Notes: a model not told the origin generated them from the letters alone. DNA of 56,817 nt from Marinilactibacillus piezotolerans (GCF_900114235.1 NZ_FOSJ01000013.1:1-56817); one strand, 5' to 3'. Shown: positions 1-8,445, counted from the first letter of the stretch. Numbers and translations: made by a program.

Positions 1-294
1 TACCCTAGAGTAACCAAATCTATTTTAGAGAACGATAGCTTACTGACCTTTTATGACTTTCCTGCTTCAATCCGAAGAAGCTTGTACTCCACTAATTTGA
101 TTGAGTCTTTTAACAAACAAATTAAAAAATACAGTCGGCGTAAAGAGCAATTTCAAAATGAAGAATCTATGGATCGCTTTTTAGTCTCAAATTTTGATCT
201 GTACAATCAGAAATTTTTAACTCGAAGCCACCGCGGTTTCCAACAAGCTGAAGCAGAACTTTGGGAAATGTTTGGAGAACTAGAAGAAAGATAA
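1..294 (+). CDS. IS256-family transposase, C-terminal part (5' truncated by window edge)
   Basis: The frame is open from the first base and ends at TAA 292-294, so the true start is upstream of the window. The visible 97 residues contain STNLIESFNKQIKKYSRR, the conserved C-terminal block of Mutator/IS256 transposases; the Glu in the TNxIE part is expected to be the third residue of the DDE triad. The tail (LWEMFGELEER) is usual for the family. Nothing visible indicates that the copy is broken, but most of the protein cannot be seen. Confidence 0.8.
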   Translation, partial: YPRVTKSILENDSLLTFYDFPASIRRSLYSTNLIESFNKQIKKYSRRKEQFQNEESMDRFLVSNFDLYNQKFLTRSHRGFQQAEAELWEMFGELEER

Positions 295-343
295 GTTTTT
301 TACAGAAGGAACTTTTTATTTACACAAACTTCTTGACGCTCTC
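1..343 (+). mobile_element. IS256-family insertion sequence, right end only
   Basis: The window opens inside the element: the transposase C-terminus (1-294) is followed at about 318-343 by TTTACACAAACTTCTTGACG plus CTCTC. This resembles the terminal inverted repeats of IS256-type elements, which commonly contain TTTACACAAA and TTGAC-CT. The left end lies outside the window, so neither the full inverted repeat nor a target-site duplication can be checked. The exact outer boundary is approximate. Confidence 0.6.
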
Positions 344-449
344 TTTTTTACTAAAATAAAATCATAAAAATGACTCTTTTAATAGTAACTCTAACAACAA
401 AATATATACTGAAAATATTAAAAGTTATAAATGCAACTTGCAATTCTTT

Positions 450-478
450 TTGATTCCTTGTAAACTGATTTATATTAA
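450..478 (+). promoter_or_regulatory. candidate promoter of the lysine-riboswitch transcript
   Basis: TTGATT (450-455) and TATTAA (473-478) are separated by 17 bases, which would put the transcription start just before the riboswitch P1 stem at about 487. An alternative pair, TTGTAA (458-463) and TGTAAT (481-486), also has 17-base spacing but would start inside P1, so it is less likely. Neither pair is a strong consensus match. Confidence 0.4.
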
Positions 479-486
479 ATTGTAAT

Positions 487-652
487 AAAGATAGAGGCGC
501 AAAGAAAATCAGTACGATTCAGTAGGGTGACACCCGTTGATTGAGTCCGAAAGGGTTCTTTGCCGAAGTAGATGAAAACAGTCATAATTTATCTGCTGGG
601 GTTTCGTTTAATAAGCGGAGCACTGTCACGAGATTTTCGTGGAGCACTATCA
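487..652 (+). ncRNA. lysine riboswitch (L box) aptamer
   Basis: The leader carries the conserved L-box elements in order: GATAGAGGCGC at the 5' side of P1/P2, an AGTA segment, GGGTGACACCC, a GTCCGAAAGGG region, TTTGCCGAAGTAGAT, ATCTGCTGGGGTTTCGTTT, and GGAGCACTGTCACGAG near the 3' side. The P1 strands GATAG (490-494) and CTATC (647-651) are complementary. The next gene is an NhaC-family carrier. In Gram-positive bacteria such carriers preceded by this riboswitch have been proposed as lysine transporters (called LysW in comparative genomics). By analogy, lysine binding would stabilise P1 and favour the terminator just downstream. Confidence 0.9.
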
Positions 653-706
653 GACTATATGCAAATTTCTAGCATTTAGGGTGATAGTGCCTTAAGTGCT
701 TTTTTT
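644..706 (+). terminator. riboswitch expression platform: terminator and antiterminator
   Basis: The terminator stem is GCATTTAGGG (672-681) paired with CCTTAAGTGC (690-699), with an 8-base loop, followed by seven T (700-706). The competing antiterminator pairs GCACTATCA (644-652) with TGATAGTGC (682-690). Its 5' strand overlaps the P1 3' strand CTATC, and its 3' strand is the terminator loop. The three pairings are therefore mutually exclusive, which predicts premature termination when lysine is bound. Confidence 0.85.
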
Positions 707-777
707 ATACTTAATAGTAAGTGAATAATTTCATAGATTTATTATGAGATATCAAAGAAAATGATTGGAGATTTACA

Positions 778-2499
778 ATGTTAAAGAAGTTTAGTTGGAT
801 TACCTTATTTACCGCACTTATATTCTTGATTCCAGCACCCGTTTTTGCTGAAGAAGTAGAGACAAGCTTAGCCGGATCAATTGGATGGATGACTTTGATC
901 CCGCCTATCATCGCAATTATTTTAGCCTTTATAACCAAAAATGTTGTCATGTCATTATTTGTTGGTATTTTTTCAGGCACAATCATTATGCAGTTTTATT
1001 ATGGAAGCAATATACTATTAGCAATTATTTATGGATTTACTGATATTGTGGATTATATTCTAGGATCACTGGCAGATCCGTGGAATGCAGGGATTATTCT
1101 GCAGGTCATGACGATCGGAGGATTGATCGCGCTGGTCACTAGTATGGGGGGGGCACAAGCAGTCGCAGAAAGCCTGGCAAAACGAGCAAAAGGTCCGGTA
1201 AGTGCGCAACTGATTACATGGGCACTTGGCGTGCTGATTTTCTTTGATGACTATGCGAATGCTTTGATTGTTGGACCCATCATGCGTCCGGTAACAGATA
1301 AAATGAAAATTTCCAGAGAAAGATTAGCATTTGTGATAGATGCGACAGCTGCTCCTATTGCAGGAATCGCATTAGTTTCAACATGGATCGGCTATGAGGT
1401 AGGGCTTATAAATGATGCTTATCAGTCGATTGGCCAAGATGTCAATGCTTACGGAATTTTTCTGCAGACGTTACCTTACCGATTCTATAATATACTGATG
1501 CTCCTTTTTGTTGTAGTAACTTCTCTTACTTTGAGAGAATTCGGTCCAATGAAAAAAGCACAGGAACGGGCAAGAGACACTGGAATGCTGATTGCTGAAA
1601 ATTCTGAAGTAGAAACGGATGAAGAAGAGCAAGAAGTGTTGAATAAAAATAAAGCAACCATTTGGAATGCACTCATTCCAATCGGGAGTTTAATTGTATT
1701 TAGTTTTGCAGGATTTTATATGAATGGTAGAACTGCTATTATAGGTGGAGATAATACCCTATTGGCACAAGAAGTGATCAATTCTCCATTCTCCTTTGCG
1801 ACAATAAGAGAGACATTTGGGGCTTCAGATGCATCTGTTGTTCTGTTCCAAGCTGCATTAATATCTAGTATCATTGCACTAGTAATGGGCGTTTCGCAAG
1901 AATTATTCACGTTCAGCAAAGGTATAGATATTTGGATAAAAGGAATGAAAACACTAATGATAACAGGTGTGGTATTATTGCTTGCCTGGTCACTATCAAC
2001 TGTAATGAATGAATTAGGTACAGCAGATTATCTAGTATCTCTCTTAGGAGATACGATGCCACCAGTCTTGCTTCCAACTATTATCTTTATCTTAGGAGCA
2101 ATTATATCCTTTTCTACAGGAACTTCTTACGGGACAATGGGTATTTTAATGCCCCTGGCAATTCCTTTGGCAACAGCACTGGATCCTGGTAATTCAGAAT
2201 TTGTAATTATGTCTGCAGGAGCAGTTCTAACAGGAGCAATATTTGGGGATCACAGCTCACCGATTTCTGATACAACTATCTTGTCTTCGATGGGAGCTGG
2301 ATCTAATTTGATTGATCACGTTAAAACACAACTTCCTTATGCATTGGCAGTAGGAACAATTTCTATAGTGTTTGGATATCTTCCTTCAGCAATGGGTATT
2401 AATATTTGGATTACTTTACCTATTACATTTATAGCCATAATCGCAATGGTGTTCTTATTAGGTAAAAAAGTAGAAACTATACCGAGTAAAATAGAATAG
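778..2499 (+). CDS. NhaC-family carrier, predicted lysine transporter
   Basis: This 573-residue polytopic membrane protein belongs to the Na+/H+ antiporter NhaC superfamily, in which some members exchange amino acids instead of protons. It has a signal-like first helix ending PAPVFA, then about a dozen hydrophobic segments, with the conserved stretches FFDDYANALIVGPIMRP and GAIFGDHSSPISDTTILSS. The start ATG follows GGAG (about 765-768) at normal spacing. It stands alone between the lysine riboswitch terminator and its own terminator at 2512. The riboswitch makes lysine (probably import coupled to ions) the best substrate guess; plain Na+/H+ antiport cannot be excluded from sequence. A charged cytoplasmic loop rich in Glu lies around residues 270-290. 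Confidence 0.85.
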   Translation: MLKKFSWITLFTALIFLIPAPVFAEEVETSLAGSIGWMTLIPPIIAIILAFITKNVVMSLFVGIFSGTIIMQFYYGSNILLAIIYGFTDIVDYILGSLADPWNAGIILQVMTIGGLIALVTSMGGAQAVAESLAKRAKGPVSAQLITWALGVLIFFDDYANALIVGPIMRPVTDKMKISRERLAFVIDATAAPIAGIALVSTWIGYEVGLINDAYQSIGQDVNAYGIFLQTLPYRFYNILMLLFVVVTSLTLREFGPMKKAQERARDTGMLIAENSEVETDEEEQEVLNKNKATIWNALIPIGSLIVFSFAGFYMNGRTAIIGGDNTLLAQEVINSPFSFATIRETFGASDASVVLFQAALISSIIALVMGVSQELFTFSKGIDIWIKGMKTLMITGVVLLLAWSLSTVMNELGTADYLVSLLGDTMPPVLLPTIIFILGAIISFSTGTSYGTMGILMPLAIPLATALDPGNSEFVIMSAGAVLTGAIFGDHSSPISDTTILSSMGAGSNLIDHVKTQLPYALAVGTISIVFGYLPSAMGINIWITLPITFIAIIAMVFLLGKKVETIPSKIE

Positions 2500-2511
2500 C
2501 AATCACCTTTC

Positions 2512-2544
2512 AAGAGCCAGTCTACTATGACTAGGCTCTTTTAT
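2512..2544 (+). terminator. Rho-independent terminator
   Basis: AAGAGCC (2512-2518) pairs with GGCTCTT (2534-2540), extended inside by GTC/GAC, and is followed by TTTT. It closes the NhaC-family transcript. Confidence 0.85.
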
Positions 2545-2607
2545 TTGCTCAATCCTTCTGAAGATTATACGATAGATACATAGATTTTCATAAAAAGGAG
2601 GGATTGA

Positions 2608-3132
2608 ATGGAAGAAAAAATCAGCATCTGGCAAGGGGATATCACTCAGGTTGAAGTGGATGCTATCGTTAATGCTGCAAATAAGTCTCTTTTAGGCGGA
2701 GGTGGGGTAGATGGAGCAATTCACCAAGCAGCTGGTCCTGAACTGAAAGAAGCATGTAAGAAACTAGGCGGAGCAGAAACGGGTGAAGCGAAGTTAACAG
2801 AAGGTTTTAATTTACCTGCTAAATATGTTATCCATACAGTGGGACCTGTATATAGAGATGGAAAACATGAAGAAGATAAATTGCTGGAAAGTTGTTACAG
2901 AAGCTCATTGGGAATTGCTAAGAAACATCACTTGAAATCTATTGCTTTTCCAGCAATTAGTACAGGAATCTATCACTATCCTGCTGAAGAAGCAGCTCAA
3001 ATCGCAATCCATACCATCTTAGATTTTTTAGAAAAACAAACAAGTGAAATCACAGTAATACTCGTAGCGTTCGATCAGAGAACGGAAAATCTATATAGAA
3101 AAATACTGAAAAATATTGATACAGAAGAATAA
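2608..3132 (+). CDS. macro domain protein, ADP-ribose / O-acetyl-ADP-ribose hydrolase-like
   Basis: The 174 residues form a single macro domain of the MacroD/YmdB type. The first half has VNAANKSLLGGGGVDGAIHQ, covering the Asn and Gly-rich loop that contact ADP-ribose; the second half has FPAISTGIYHYP, the phosphate-binding loop. Family members remove ADP-ribose from proteins or deacetylate O-acetyl-ADP-ribose in the cytosol. The start is fixed by AAAAGGAGG a few bases upstream. The gene runs 21 bases before the DUF305 gene and may be cotranscribed with it and ywbE. No sirtuin or lipoyl-carrier gene, which accompanies some macro genes, is nearby. Confidence 0.9.
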   Translation: MEEKISIWQGDITQVEVDAIVNAANKSLLGGGGVDGAIHQAAGPELKEACKKLGGAETGEAKLTEGFNLPAKYVIHTVGPVYRDGKHEEDKLLESCYRSSLGIAKKHHLKSIAFPAISTGIYHYPAEEAAQIAIHTILDFLEKQTSEITVILVAFDQRTENLYRKILKNIDTEE

Positions 3133-3153
3133 TATTTATTGGAGGAAAATAAA

Positions 3154-3660
3154 ATGAAGCAATATATTAGATTTGGACTCATGATTTTGACGTCAACAGT
3201 TATTATGTATATTTTAATGTTTTTGAATGTCTTTGAATTTACCGATGTAAAGTTTAGTGAAACGAGAGTATATATGGCGATTATGATGGGTGCTTTTATG
3301 GCACTGATTATGATACTGTTTATGTGGAAAATGTATAAGAATAAGAAAATCAACAGTATTATTCTTGCAGCATCTATTGTCGTTTTTGGTGTTTCACTTT
3401 GGTTAGTTAGAAGTCAGATAACCGTTGATGATACTGCTTATATGAAAGCTATGATTCCTCATCATTCCATTGCGATTTTAACGAGCGAACGCGCAAATAT
3501 ATCTGACCCTAGAGTTCGAGAGCTCGCTGATGGTATAATTAAAACACAGAAAGAAGAAATCCGATTAATGAATAATTTAATTGACGATTTAGAAAATCAA
3601 GATGATGAAGATCAAAACGCTGCACAAAAAGAAGAAGAGAATTTAGAAGCAGCTAAATAA
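3154..3660 (+). CDS. DUF305 family membrane protein
   Basis: This is a protein of about 168 residues. The ATG at 3154 is preferred over the in-frame TTG at 3139 because GGAGG (3141-3145) lies just upstream of it. Three hydrophobic segments fill the first half. The C-terminal part contains YMKAMIPHHSIAI, the M-x-PHHxxAI signature of DUF305, a four-helix ferritin-like fold in which these His/Met residues probably bind metal (copper has been suggested for some members). The last 20 residues are an acidic Glu/Asp/Gln tail. The metal role is family knowledge only. Confidence 0.8.
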   Translation: MKQYIRFGLMILTSTVIMYILMFLNVFEFTDVKFSETRVYMAIMMGAFMALIMILFMWKMYKNKKINSIILAASIVVFGVSLWLVRSQITVDDTAYMKAMIPHHSIAILTSERANISDPRVRELADGIIKTQKEEIRLMNNLIDDLENQDDEDQNAAQKEEENLEAAK

Positions 3661-3681
3661 TATTAGAGAGCAGGACAGCTA

Positions 3682-3879
3682 ATGGATGGAAAGAAAAGAG
3701 CAAATATTAAAATAGGTGCTTTAGTCGATATTGTATTAAAGAAAGATCAGAGATCGGGCACACTAACTAGGGGGCATGTGAAAAGAATCCTGACAAATAG
3801 TCCACAACACCCGCATGGCATAAAAGTAATGCTGGAAGAACAAGACCAAGTAGGAAGAGTACAAGAGATTATTCAATAA
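3682..3879 (+). CDS. ywbE: YwbE family small protein
   Basis: This 65-residue protein matches the YwbE family (DUF2196) over its whole length. It contains IKIGALVDIVLKKDQRSG, TRGHVKRILTNSPQHPHGIK and V-EI near the end. The fold is probably a small beta barrel; YwbE-type proteins have no established function. AGGA upstream supports the ATG. It is the last gene before a strong bidirectional terminator and follows the DUF305 gene by 21 bases. Confidence 0.85.
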   Translation: MDGKKRANIKIGALVDIVLKKDQRSGTLTRGHVKRILTNSPQHPHGIKVMLEEQDQVGRVQEIIQ

Positions 3880-3943
3880 AAACTCTTACTGAATGAGGAG
3901 GATCGGTTTTTGACCGATCCTTCATCATAGTAAGAGTTTTTTT
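3880..3943. terminator. bidirectional terminator between ywbE and the DUF368 gene
   Basis: This is a long imperfect hairpin: AAAACTCTTACT (from 3879) pairs with AGTAAGAGTTTT (3929-3940), with an inner GATCGGT/ACCGATC stem. T runs lie on the right side and A runs on the left, so it can serve the two convergent genes. Confidence 0.85.
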
Positions 3944-4856
3944 AGTCTTCAATTGTATCGGCTGTATCTTCAGTTCTGCCTAAAACAAAAGTCAAAGCAA
4001 AACACAGGACACCAAGTAAAATTGTTAATAAATAATACCAGATTGATCTACCAGATTGTAAATCAGCAATCGCACTCGTATTAGTTAAAATAGCGATGGG
4101 TGAAGCTACTACTAAACCTAAAATACTTGCGTATGTATAAGTTGGTTTAGTCTGGAAAAAGTAATCAATGACTTTACTGATGAGAATAATACCTACTAAC
4201 ATTCCAATAGCATAAGCAGCTAATAAAGTACCAAAAGGAAGTAAAGTATCCAAATCAAAATTGGATAATGCAGCATTAAATTGATTAATCGTATAAATAA
4301 CAGCGTAGTAGAATCCTAAAATCAGCATCAATAATGAACCACTTACCCCGGGAACAACCATCGCTGCGGCAGAAGCAACACCTACCAGAAACAACGCCAG
4401 TACATTTTCAAAACTAAGTGAAATCGACTCAGCACCGTTTCCTACAGTATCTGCAAAAGACATCCAAGCTACGATACCGAAGAAGATTAAGAAGAAAAGT
4501 ACGTGCAGAAAATTAAACGATTGGTTTTCTTGTAATTTGCTTTTCTGGAAAGAATTCCAGAGAATTGGTAATCCACCAAGTATTAATCCAATAAACGCGA
4601 CAGCAGTTGCTAGTGTATATTGATCAAGTAATACTTCAATAAAATATGAAAAACCAGCAATACCGATTAAAGCACCGATAGCTAATGGTCCTAAAACCTT
4701 AGAACTTTTTTTAAATTCACTTTTGACATGAGTTACAGCATGTATAATATCATCATATATCCCAAATGAAACAGCCATTGTTCCCCCAGAAACTCCAGGT
4801 ATCACGTTAGTGATTCCAATGATCATTCCTTTAACTATCATCCATAGGTACTGCAT
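3942..4856 (-). CDS. DUF368 family polyprenyl-phosphate transporter (PopT-like)
   Basis: This 304-residue membrane protein has about eight to nine hydrophobic segments and the two inverted DUF368 motifs: NVIPGVSGGTMAVSFGIY at the N-terminus and AAAMVVPGVSGSLLMLILG in the middle. DUF368 proteins (PopT) have been shown in other bacteria to recycle undecaprenyl phosphate across the membrane, alongside DedA-type UptA. The expected role here is returning lipid carrier for cell-wall synthesis. AAAGGAG precedes the ATG on the minus strand. It is monocistronic. DUF368 transporters are often linked to alkaline or salt growth, which would suit a halo-alkaliphilic lactic acid bacterium. Confidence 0.85.
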   Translation of the reverse strand: MQYLWMIVKGMIIGITNVIPGVSGGTMAVSFGIYDDIIHAVTHVKSEFKKSSKVLGPLAIGALIGIAGFSYFIEVLLDQYTLATAVAFIGLILGGLPILWNSFQKSKLQENQSFNFLHVLFFLIFFGIVAWMSFADTVGNGAESISLSFENVLALFLVGVASAAAMVVPGVSGSLLMLILGFYYAVIYTINQFNAALSNFDLDTLLPFGTLLAAYAIGMLVGIILISKVIDYFFQTKPTYTYASILGLVVASPIAILTNTSAIADLQSGRSIWYYLLTILLGVLCFALTFVLGRTEDTADTIED

Positions 4857-5202
4857 AAAGATCTCCTTTAAATATATTTTAATTTTTACTTTCCCTATTT
4901 TATCACAATAAAATGAAAAGAGTCTAAAAAAATATAAAAACTATTTTATGAAATCATATAAACCGAAGAGCAGATTGTGTGTCTCTATTAATTAATAAAA
5001 CTAATAACCGATAGATTTATTAATAGTTATAAATAGACCAGTAGCTGGCATAATTATATTCTAAGTTGCCTTATGTGTACTTTTACCCATTTTGAAAATT
5101 ATGGTATGATTAATTAGTTAAAACAATTCTCCAATTAGGAATGAAGCACCTTTATTTAGATACAATTATATTATATATTTTGAATTTGAGGTGGAATATA
5201 CA
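4857..5202. other. AT-rich intergenic region, no gene seen
   Basis: These 346 bases between divergent genes are very AT-rich and must hold the promoters of both the DUF368 gene and the YlxP-like operon. No convincing -35/-10 pair at 16-18 base spacing, no inverted repeat of note and no reading frame with a ribosome binding site was found. Confidence 0.5.
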
Positions 5203-5484
5203 TTGGTTTTGATAGGTATGGAACTGACGATTCTGATTTTTGATTCTTATTCTCTAAAAGATAAGAGAAGTGTCATTAAAAGTATTCTTCATAAGGTGAA
5301 AAATCAGTATAATGTAAGTGTAGCAGAAGTAGCTGATATGGATACTTGGAATAAAGCGGTTCTTGGAGTTGGCATAGTAGGTAATAACGGAGTACTTTGT
5401 GAAAAAGTATTGCAGAAGGTTATACAGTTTATTGAAAGCAATTATGAAGTAGAAGTCACTGAAATAGAGTGGTATAAATATTAA
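5203..5484 (+). CDS. DUF503 family protein (YlxP-like)
   Basis: This is a protein of about 93 residues starting at TTG 5203. GAGGTGG (5188-5194) sits 8 bases upstream, and family members begin just before a segment like LIGMELTILIF; the upstream GTG at 5191 lies inside that Shine-Dalgarno. The core SYSLKDKRSVIKSILHKVKN followed by YNVSVAEV is the DUF503/YlxP signature. YlxP is usually encoded beside nusA-infB-rbfA and has been linked to ribosome assembly. This copy is away from that operon and is followed 14 bases later by an unknown gene, so its role may have diverged. Confidence 0.8.
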   Translation: MVLIGMELTILIFDSYSLKDKRSVIKSILHKVKNQYNVSVAEVADMDTWNKAVLGVGIVGNNGVLCEKVLQKVIQFIESNYEVEVTEIEWYKY

Positions 5485-5498
5485 AAGGACAAAAGAGG

Positions 5499-6131
5499 AT
5501 GAAAAAATTGGAATCACAGGTAAGTTTTCCTATAATAAAAAAAGTAATCTCGACCTCACTGGAAGAAAATTTAGAAAATTGTACAAAAAAACAATTAATA
5601 GAAATTTCAGAAAATCTAAATTTATCTATAAGAAAAAGCTGGAAAAAAGAACACTTAGTTCAGGAATTATTTGAAAGTATATATATTCAATTTCAACAGT
5701 TCTACAAACCTGTTGTAGTAGAGTTGCTGGAAAAATTTGGAGATCAGATGGAACAGGCAATTGGATTTCAGGATTTAAAACAGCTTGAAATTATTGCGCC
5801 ATTGATCAATAAAGGTTTTTTTTATGTATATCTACAAAAAGATCTTTATGTATTAGTGATTCCCGATGAAATCTGGCAAGGAAAAGAAGATAGTGATGTT
5901 GAAATGCAGGAAGTAAATATCAAACTTAACGGCAATAGAGAAACTAATCAAATACTTAGCCCCCCTAAAGATGAAAATAATTCTAGTAACTATAATTTAC
6001 TAAAGCAATGGAAAGAAACAGCGGTAAGAATATATGGACACGCTTCTTCAAAACATTTAGCTGAAATTTGGAACCGATACAGTGTCAATAAATTGACGAC
6101 TGCTGAAATAGACGAGATCTTAAAGAGTTGA
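5499..6131 (+). CDS. hypothetical protein with SAP/Rho-N-like N-terminus
   Basis: I do not recognise this 210-residue protein. Residues about 28-60 (TKKQLIEISENLNLS, then a basic WKKEHLVQEL) resemble the helix-extended-helix SAP or Rho N-terminal fold used for nucleic-acid binding. The middle is rich in hydrophobic and Gln residues. A Pro/Asn-rich linker (about 150-165) precedes a helical C-terminus ending in TTAEIDEILKS. There is no signal peptide or membrane helix. AGGAC about 8 bases upstream supports the ATG. It lies 14 bases after the YlxP-like gene and 35 bases before degV, so the three may form one operon. The SAP/Rho-N idea is weak. Confidence 0.65.
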   Translation: MKKLESQVSFPIIKKVISTSLEENLENCTKKQLIEISENLNLSIRKSWKKEHLVQELFESIYIQFQQFYKPVVVELLEKFGDQMEQAIGFQDLKQLEIIAPLINKGFFYVYLQKDLYVLVIPDEIWQGKEDSDVEMQEVNIKLNGNRETNQILSPPKDENNSSNYNLLKQWKETAVRIYGHASSKHLAEIWNRYSVNKLTTAEIDEILKS

Positions 6132-6166
6132 AGTTAGGAAATTTGTTTAAGAAAGTAGGGTAAAAA

Positions 6167-7048
6167 ATGATAAAAATAGTTATTGATTCAGGAATCGATC
6201 AAAATGATTTTATGAAAAAAGAATATGAATATGAATTTTTGCCATTAAGTGTCATTATCAAGGATAAAGATTACTTAGACCAAAAAGAAATATCTTTAAA
6301 ACAGGTGCATGAATATATGAAGCAAGGTATTCTTCCTAAAACTTCACAAATTTCTCCTCAGTCGCTTTTAGATATACTGAATGATTGTCGAAGTAGAAAT
6401 GAAGATGTGATTTATATTTCTATTTATAGTCAGATTTCTGGTACTTTTCAAGTTGCGCATTCTCTAATCAGTGAATACAAAACCAATCATCCAGAGATGA
6501 AGGTGGAGGTGATAGATTCATTAGGCGGTGCAGGTGGAGGAGCATTACTGGCCATTCAGGCACTGGAAATGGTGAAAAATGGATTATCATTTGAAACGAT
6601 TGTCGAACAGACTAGGAAAAATGCGAAACATATTAAATATAATTTTACTCTAAATAATTTGAACTGGCTGGTAAAAGGTGGGAGAGTCTCCAAAGTAGCA
6701 GGTGCTGCGGGGACCGCACTTAATATCAAGCCATATCTGACAGTAGATCACACAGGTATAATCGTCAAGAAGCTTGTCCGCGGGCAAGAACGCATCTATA
6801 AAAAAATCATCAAAGATGTTACTGATGGTGTTGGGACATTCGATGATCAACTTATTACGATCAGTCATGTAAATGATTTAGAATCAGCACAAAAACTGGA
6901 AAATATGGTAAAAACTGCTTTACCTAGGGTAACAACTCAAATTTTAGACTTAGGAGCCGTCTTAGCAGCTCATTTGGGTATTGGAGGAATAGGCGTCTTT
7001 TATTTTGATGAAAAACCAGAGCATTACATGTATATAAACAAAAATTAG
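6167..7048 (+). CDS. DegV family fatty-acid-binding protein (FakB-like)
   Basis: This 293-residue cytosolic protein is a member of the DegV family. Visible family features are IVIDSGID at the N-terminus (usually TDSTADL), TSQISPQSLLD, the fatty-acid carboxylate loop YISIYSQISGTFQVAH, and NWLVKGGRVSK with GTALNIKPYL. DegV/FakB proteins bind a fatty acid and present it to FakA for phosphorylation and entry into phospholipid synthesis. The opening motif is unusual: SGIDQND replaces the common DS(T/S)xDL. A small FakA-like protein is encoded 37 kb away at 43754. A terminator follows at 7079. Confidence 0.85.
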   Translation: MIKIVIDSGIDQNDFMKKEYEYEFLPLSVIIKDKDYLDQKEISLKQVHEYMKQGILPKTSQISPQSLLDILNDCRSRNEDVIYISIYSQISGTFQVAHSLISEYKTNHPEMKVEVIDSLGGAGGGALLAIQALEMVKNGLSFETIVEQTRKNAKHIKYNFTLNNLNWLVKGGRVSKVAGAAGTALNIKPYLTVDHTGIIVKKLVRGQERIYKKIIKDVTDGVGTFDDQLITISHVNDLESAQKLENMVKTALPRVTTQILDLGAVLAAHLGIGGIGVFYFDEKPEHYMYINKN

Positions 7049-7078
7049 ATAGTTACTTTTTGAATACAAGTTTTGTAG

Positions 7079-7114
7079 GCTAGCCAGCGTGTTATCAGTT
7101 GGCTAGCTTTATTT
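7079..7114 (+). terminator. Rho-independent terminator after degV
   Basis: GCTAGCCA (7079-7086) pairs with TGGCTAGC (7100-7107), followed by TTTATTT. Confidence 0.75.
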
Positions 7115-7191
7115 AATGCGTATTGTTTGTATAGATAGGACTCTCTCTATACTAAATAAGTAGTTAAATACAAAAAAAGGAGAGATTTTAT

Positions 7192-8445
7192 ATGGATAAC
7201 GTAGGAAATTCAGTTCAAAATGGATTTAATTCATTTGTGGATTACTTGCCGCAGTTATTATTAGGTATTGTTCTTATTATAGTTGCATGGATAGTTGCGA
7301 CATTAGTAGGCAAGGCAGTTTCAAAAGGATTAAAAGCAATTGGAATTGGTAAATATTTTCAAAAATGGGGCGCTACGAAAACCGAAGAGCAGTCGCATGC
7401 TCTGATTGATACATTAAGTAAAGTAGCTTATTATCTGGTTTGGGTATTGTTTTTACCAGGTATCTTCTCTACATTTGGATTAGATTCTATCGGTCAACCG
7501 ATTATGAACATGATCGATACAGTGCTGGTATTTATTCCAAATATCATTGCAGCTGGAATTGTTCTTATATTAGGATTATTCGCAGCTAAACTTGTCAAAA
7601 ATCTAGTGTATAATGTTGCTGTAGCAGCGAATATAGATAAACACTTAGCTAAATTGACAGGTGGAGATACAAATGATGCAGAAGTTAAAAAGAACAAAGG
7701 GACATTAGCATCTGTGTTAGCAAACATTGTATATTTCTTAATTGTTATTCCAATTATTTTGGTAGCACTTGAAGTATTGAATATTAATTCAATTGCTGAA
7801 CCAATCAGCTCAGTATTGAATACGATATTATCAGCGATTCCAAATATTTTAGTAGCAGTTGTATTGTTAATTGTAGGATTTGCGATTGCTAAGTTTGCTG
7901 GAATGATTTTAACTGATCTACTGAAAAGTGCAGGATTGAATAAGTATTCTTCTTACTTGAAAAAATCAAGTAACATGAACTTGGATTTAGCTAAAATTGC
8001 TGGACAGACAGTTGCAGTATTGATTGGATTATTCTTCCTGGTAGAAGCTTTAAATGCATTAAATCTTGAAATGCTAAATTCTATTCTAAGCGTAGTGATT
8101 GGATATCTTCCAAATGTGCTGTTTGCTGCGATTATTATTGGATTAGGATTTGTTGGCGGTCAAATGTTGTCATCAGCTATTAAAAATACAACAGGTAGTA
8201 TGTTAGCTGGAATGCTGATCAAATATATCCTGATTGTATTTTCAATCTTTATGGCATTAGATCAACTAAACTTTGCTTCAGCTATCGTTCAAGCAGCATT
8301 CATTTGTATTATAGGTGGATTAGCTGTTGCCTTTGCCTTATCATTTGGTCTTGGTGGACGTGAATTTGCTAAGAAACAATTATCACGTTTAGATAATAAG
8401 ATTGATGAAGAAGCAAATAAATCAAATACAAAAGACATTCAATAA
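7192..8445 (+). CDS. TM-helix-repeat membrane protein related to mechanosensitive channels
   Basis: This 417-residue protein is built from about four repeats of the conserved TM helix (PF05552 type): LLLGIVLIIVAWIVATLVGK, NIIAAGIVLILGLFAAKLVK, NILVAVVLLIVGFAIAKFAG and NVLFAAIIIGLGFVGGQML. Each repeat is followed by an amphipathic stretch. Database entries often call such proteins mechanosensitive ion channels, but I see no MscS beta domain after the last helix; the C-terminus is only a short charged tail. Channel activity is therefore unproven. It has a very strong AAAGGAGAG ribosome binding site and its own terminator, so it is probably monocistronic and well expressed. Confidence 0.75.
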   Translation: MDNVGNSVQNGFNSFVDYLPQLLLGIVLIIVAWIVATLVGKAVSKGLKAIGIGKYFQKWGATKTEEQSHALIDTLSKVAYYLVWVLFLPGIFSTFGLDSIGQPIMNMIDTVLVFIPNIIAAGIVLILGLFAAKLVKNLVYNVAVAANIDKHLAKLTGGDTNDAEVKKNKGTLASVLANIVYFLIVIPIILVALEVLNINSIAEPISSVLNTILSAIPNILVAVVLLIVGFAIAKFAGMILTDLLKSAGLNKYSSYLKKSSNMNLDLAKIAGQTVAVLIGLFFLVEALNALNLEMLNSILSVVIGYLPNVLFAAIIIGLGFVGGQMLSSAIKNTTGSMLAGMLIKYILIVFSIFMALDQLNFASAIVQAAFICIIGGLAVAFALSFGLGGREFAKKQLSRLDNKIDEEANKSNTKDIQ

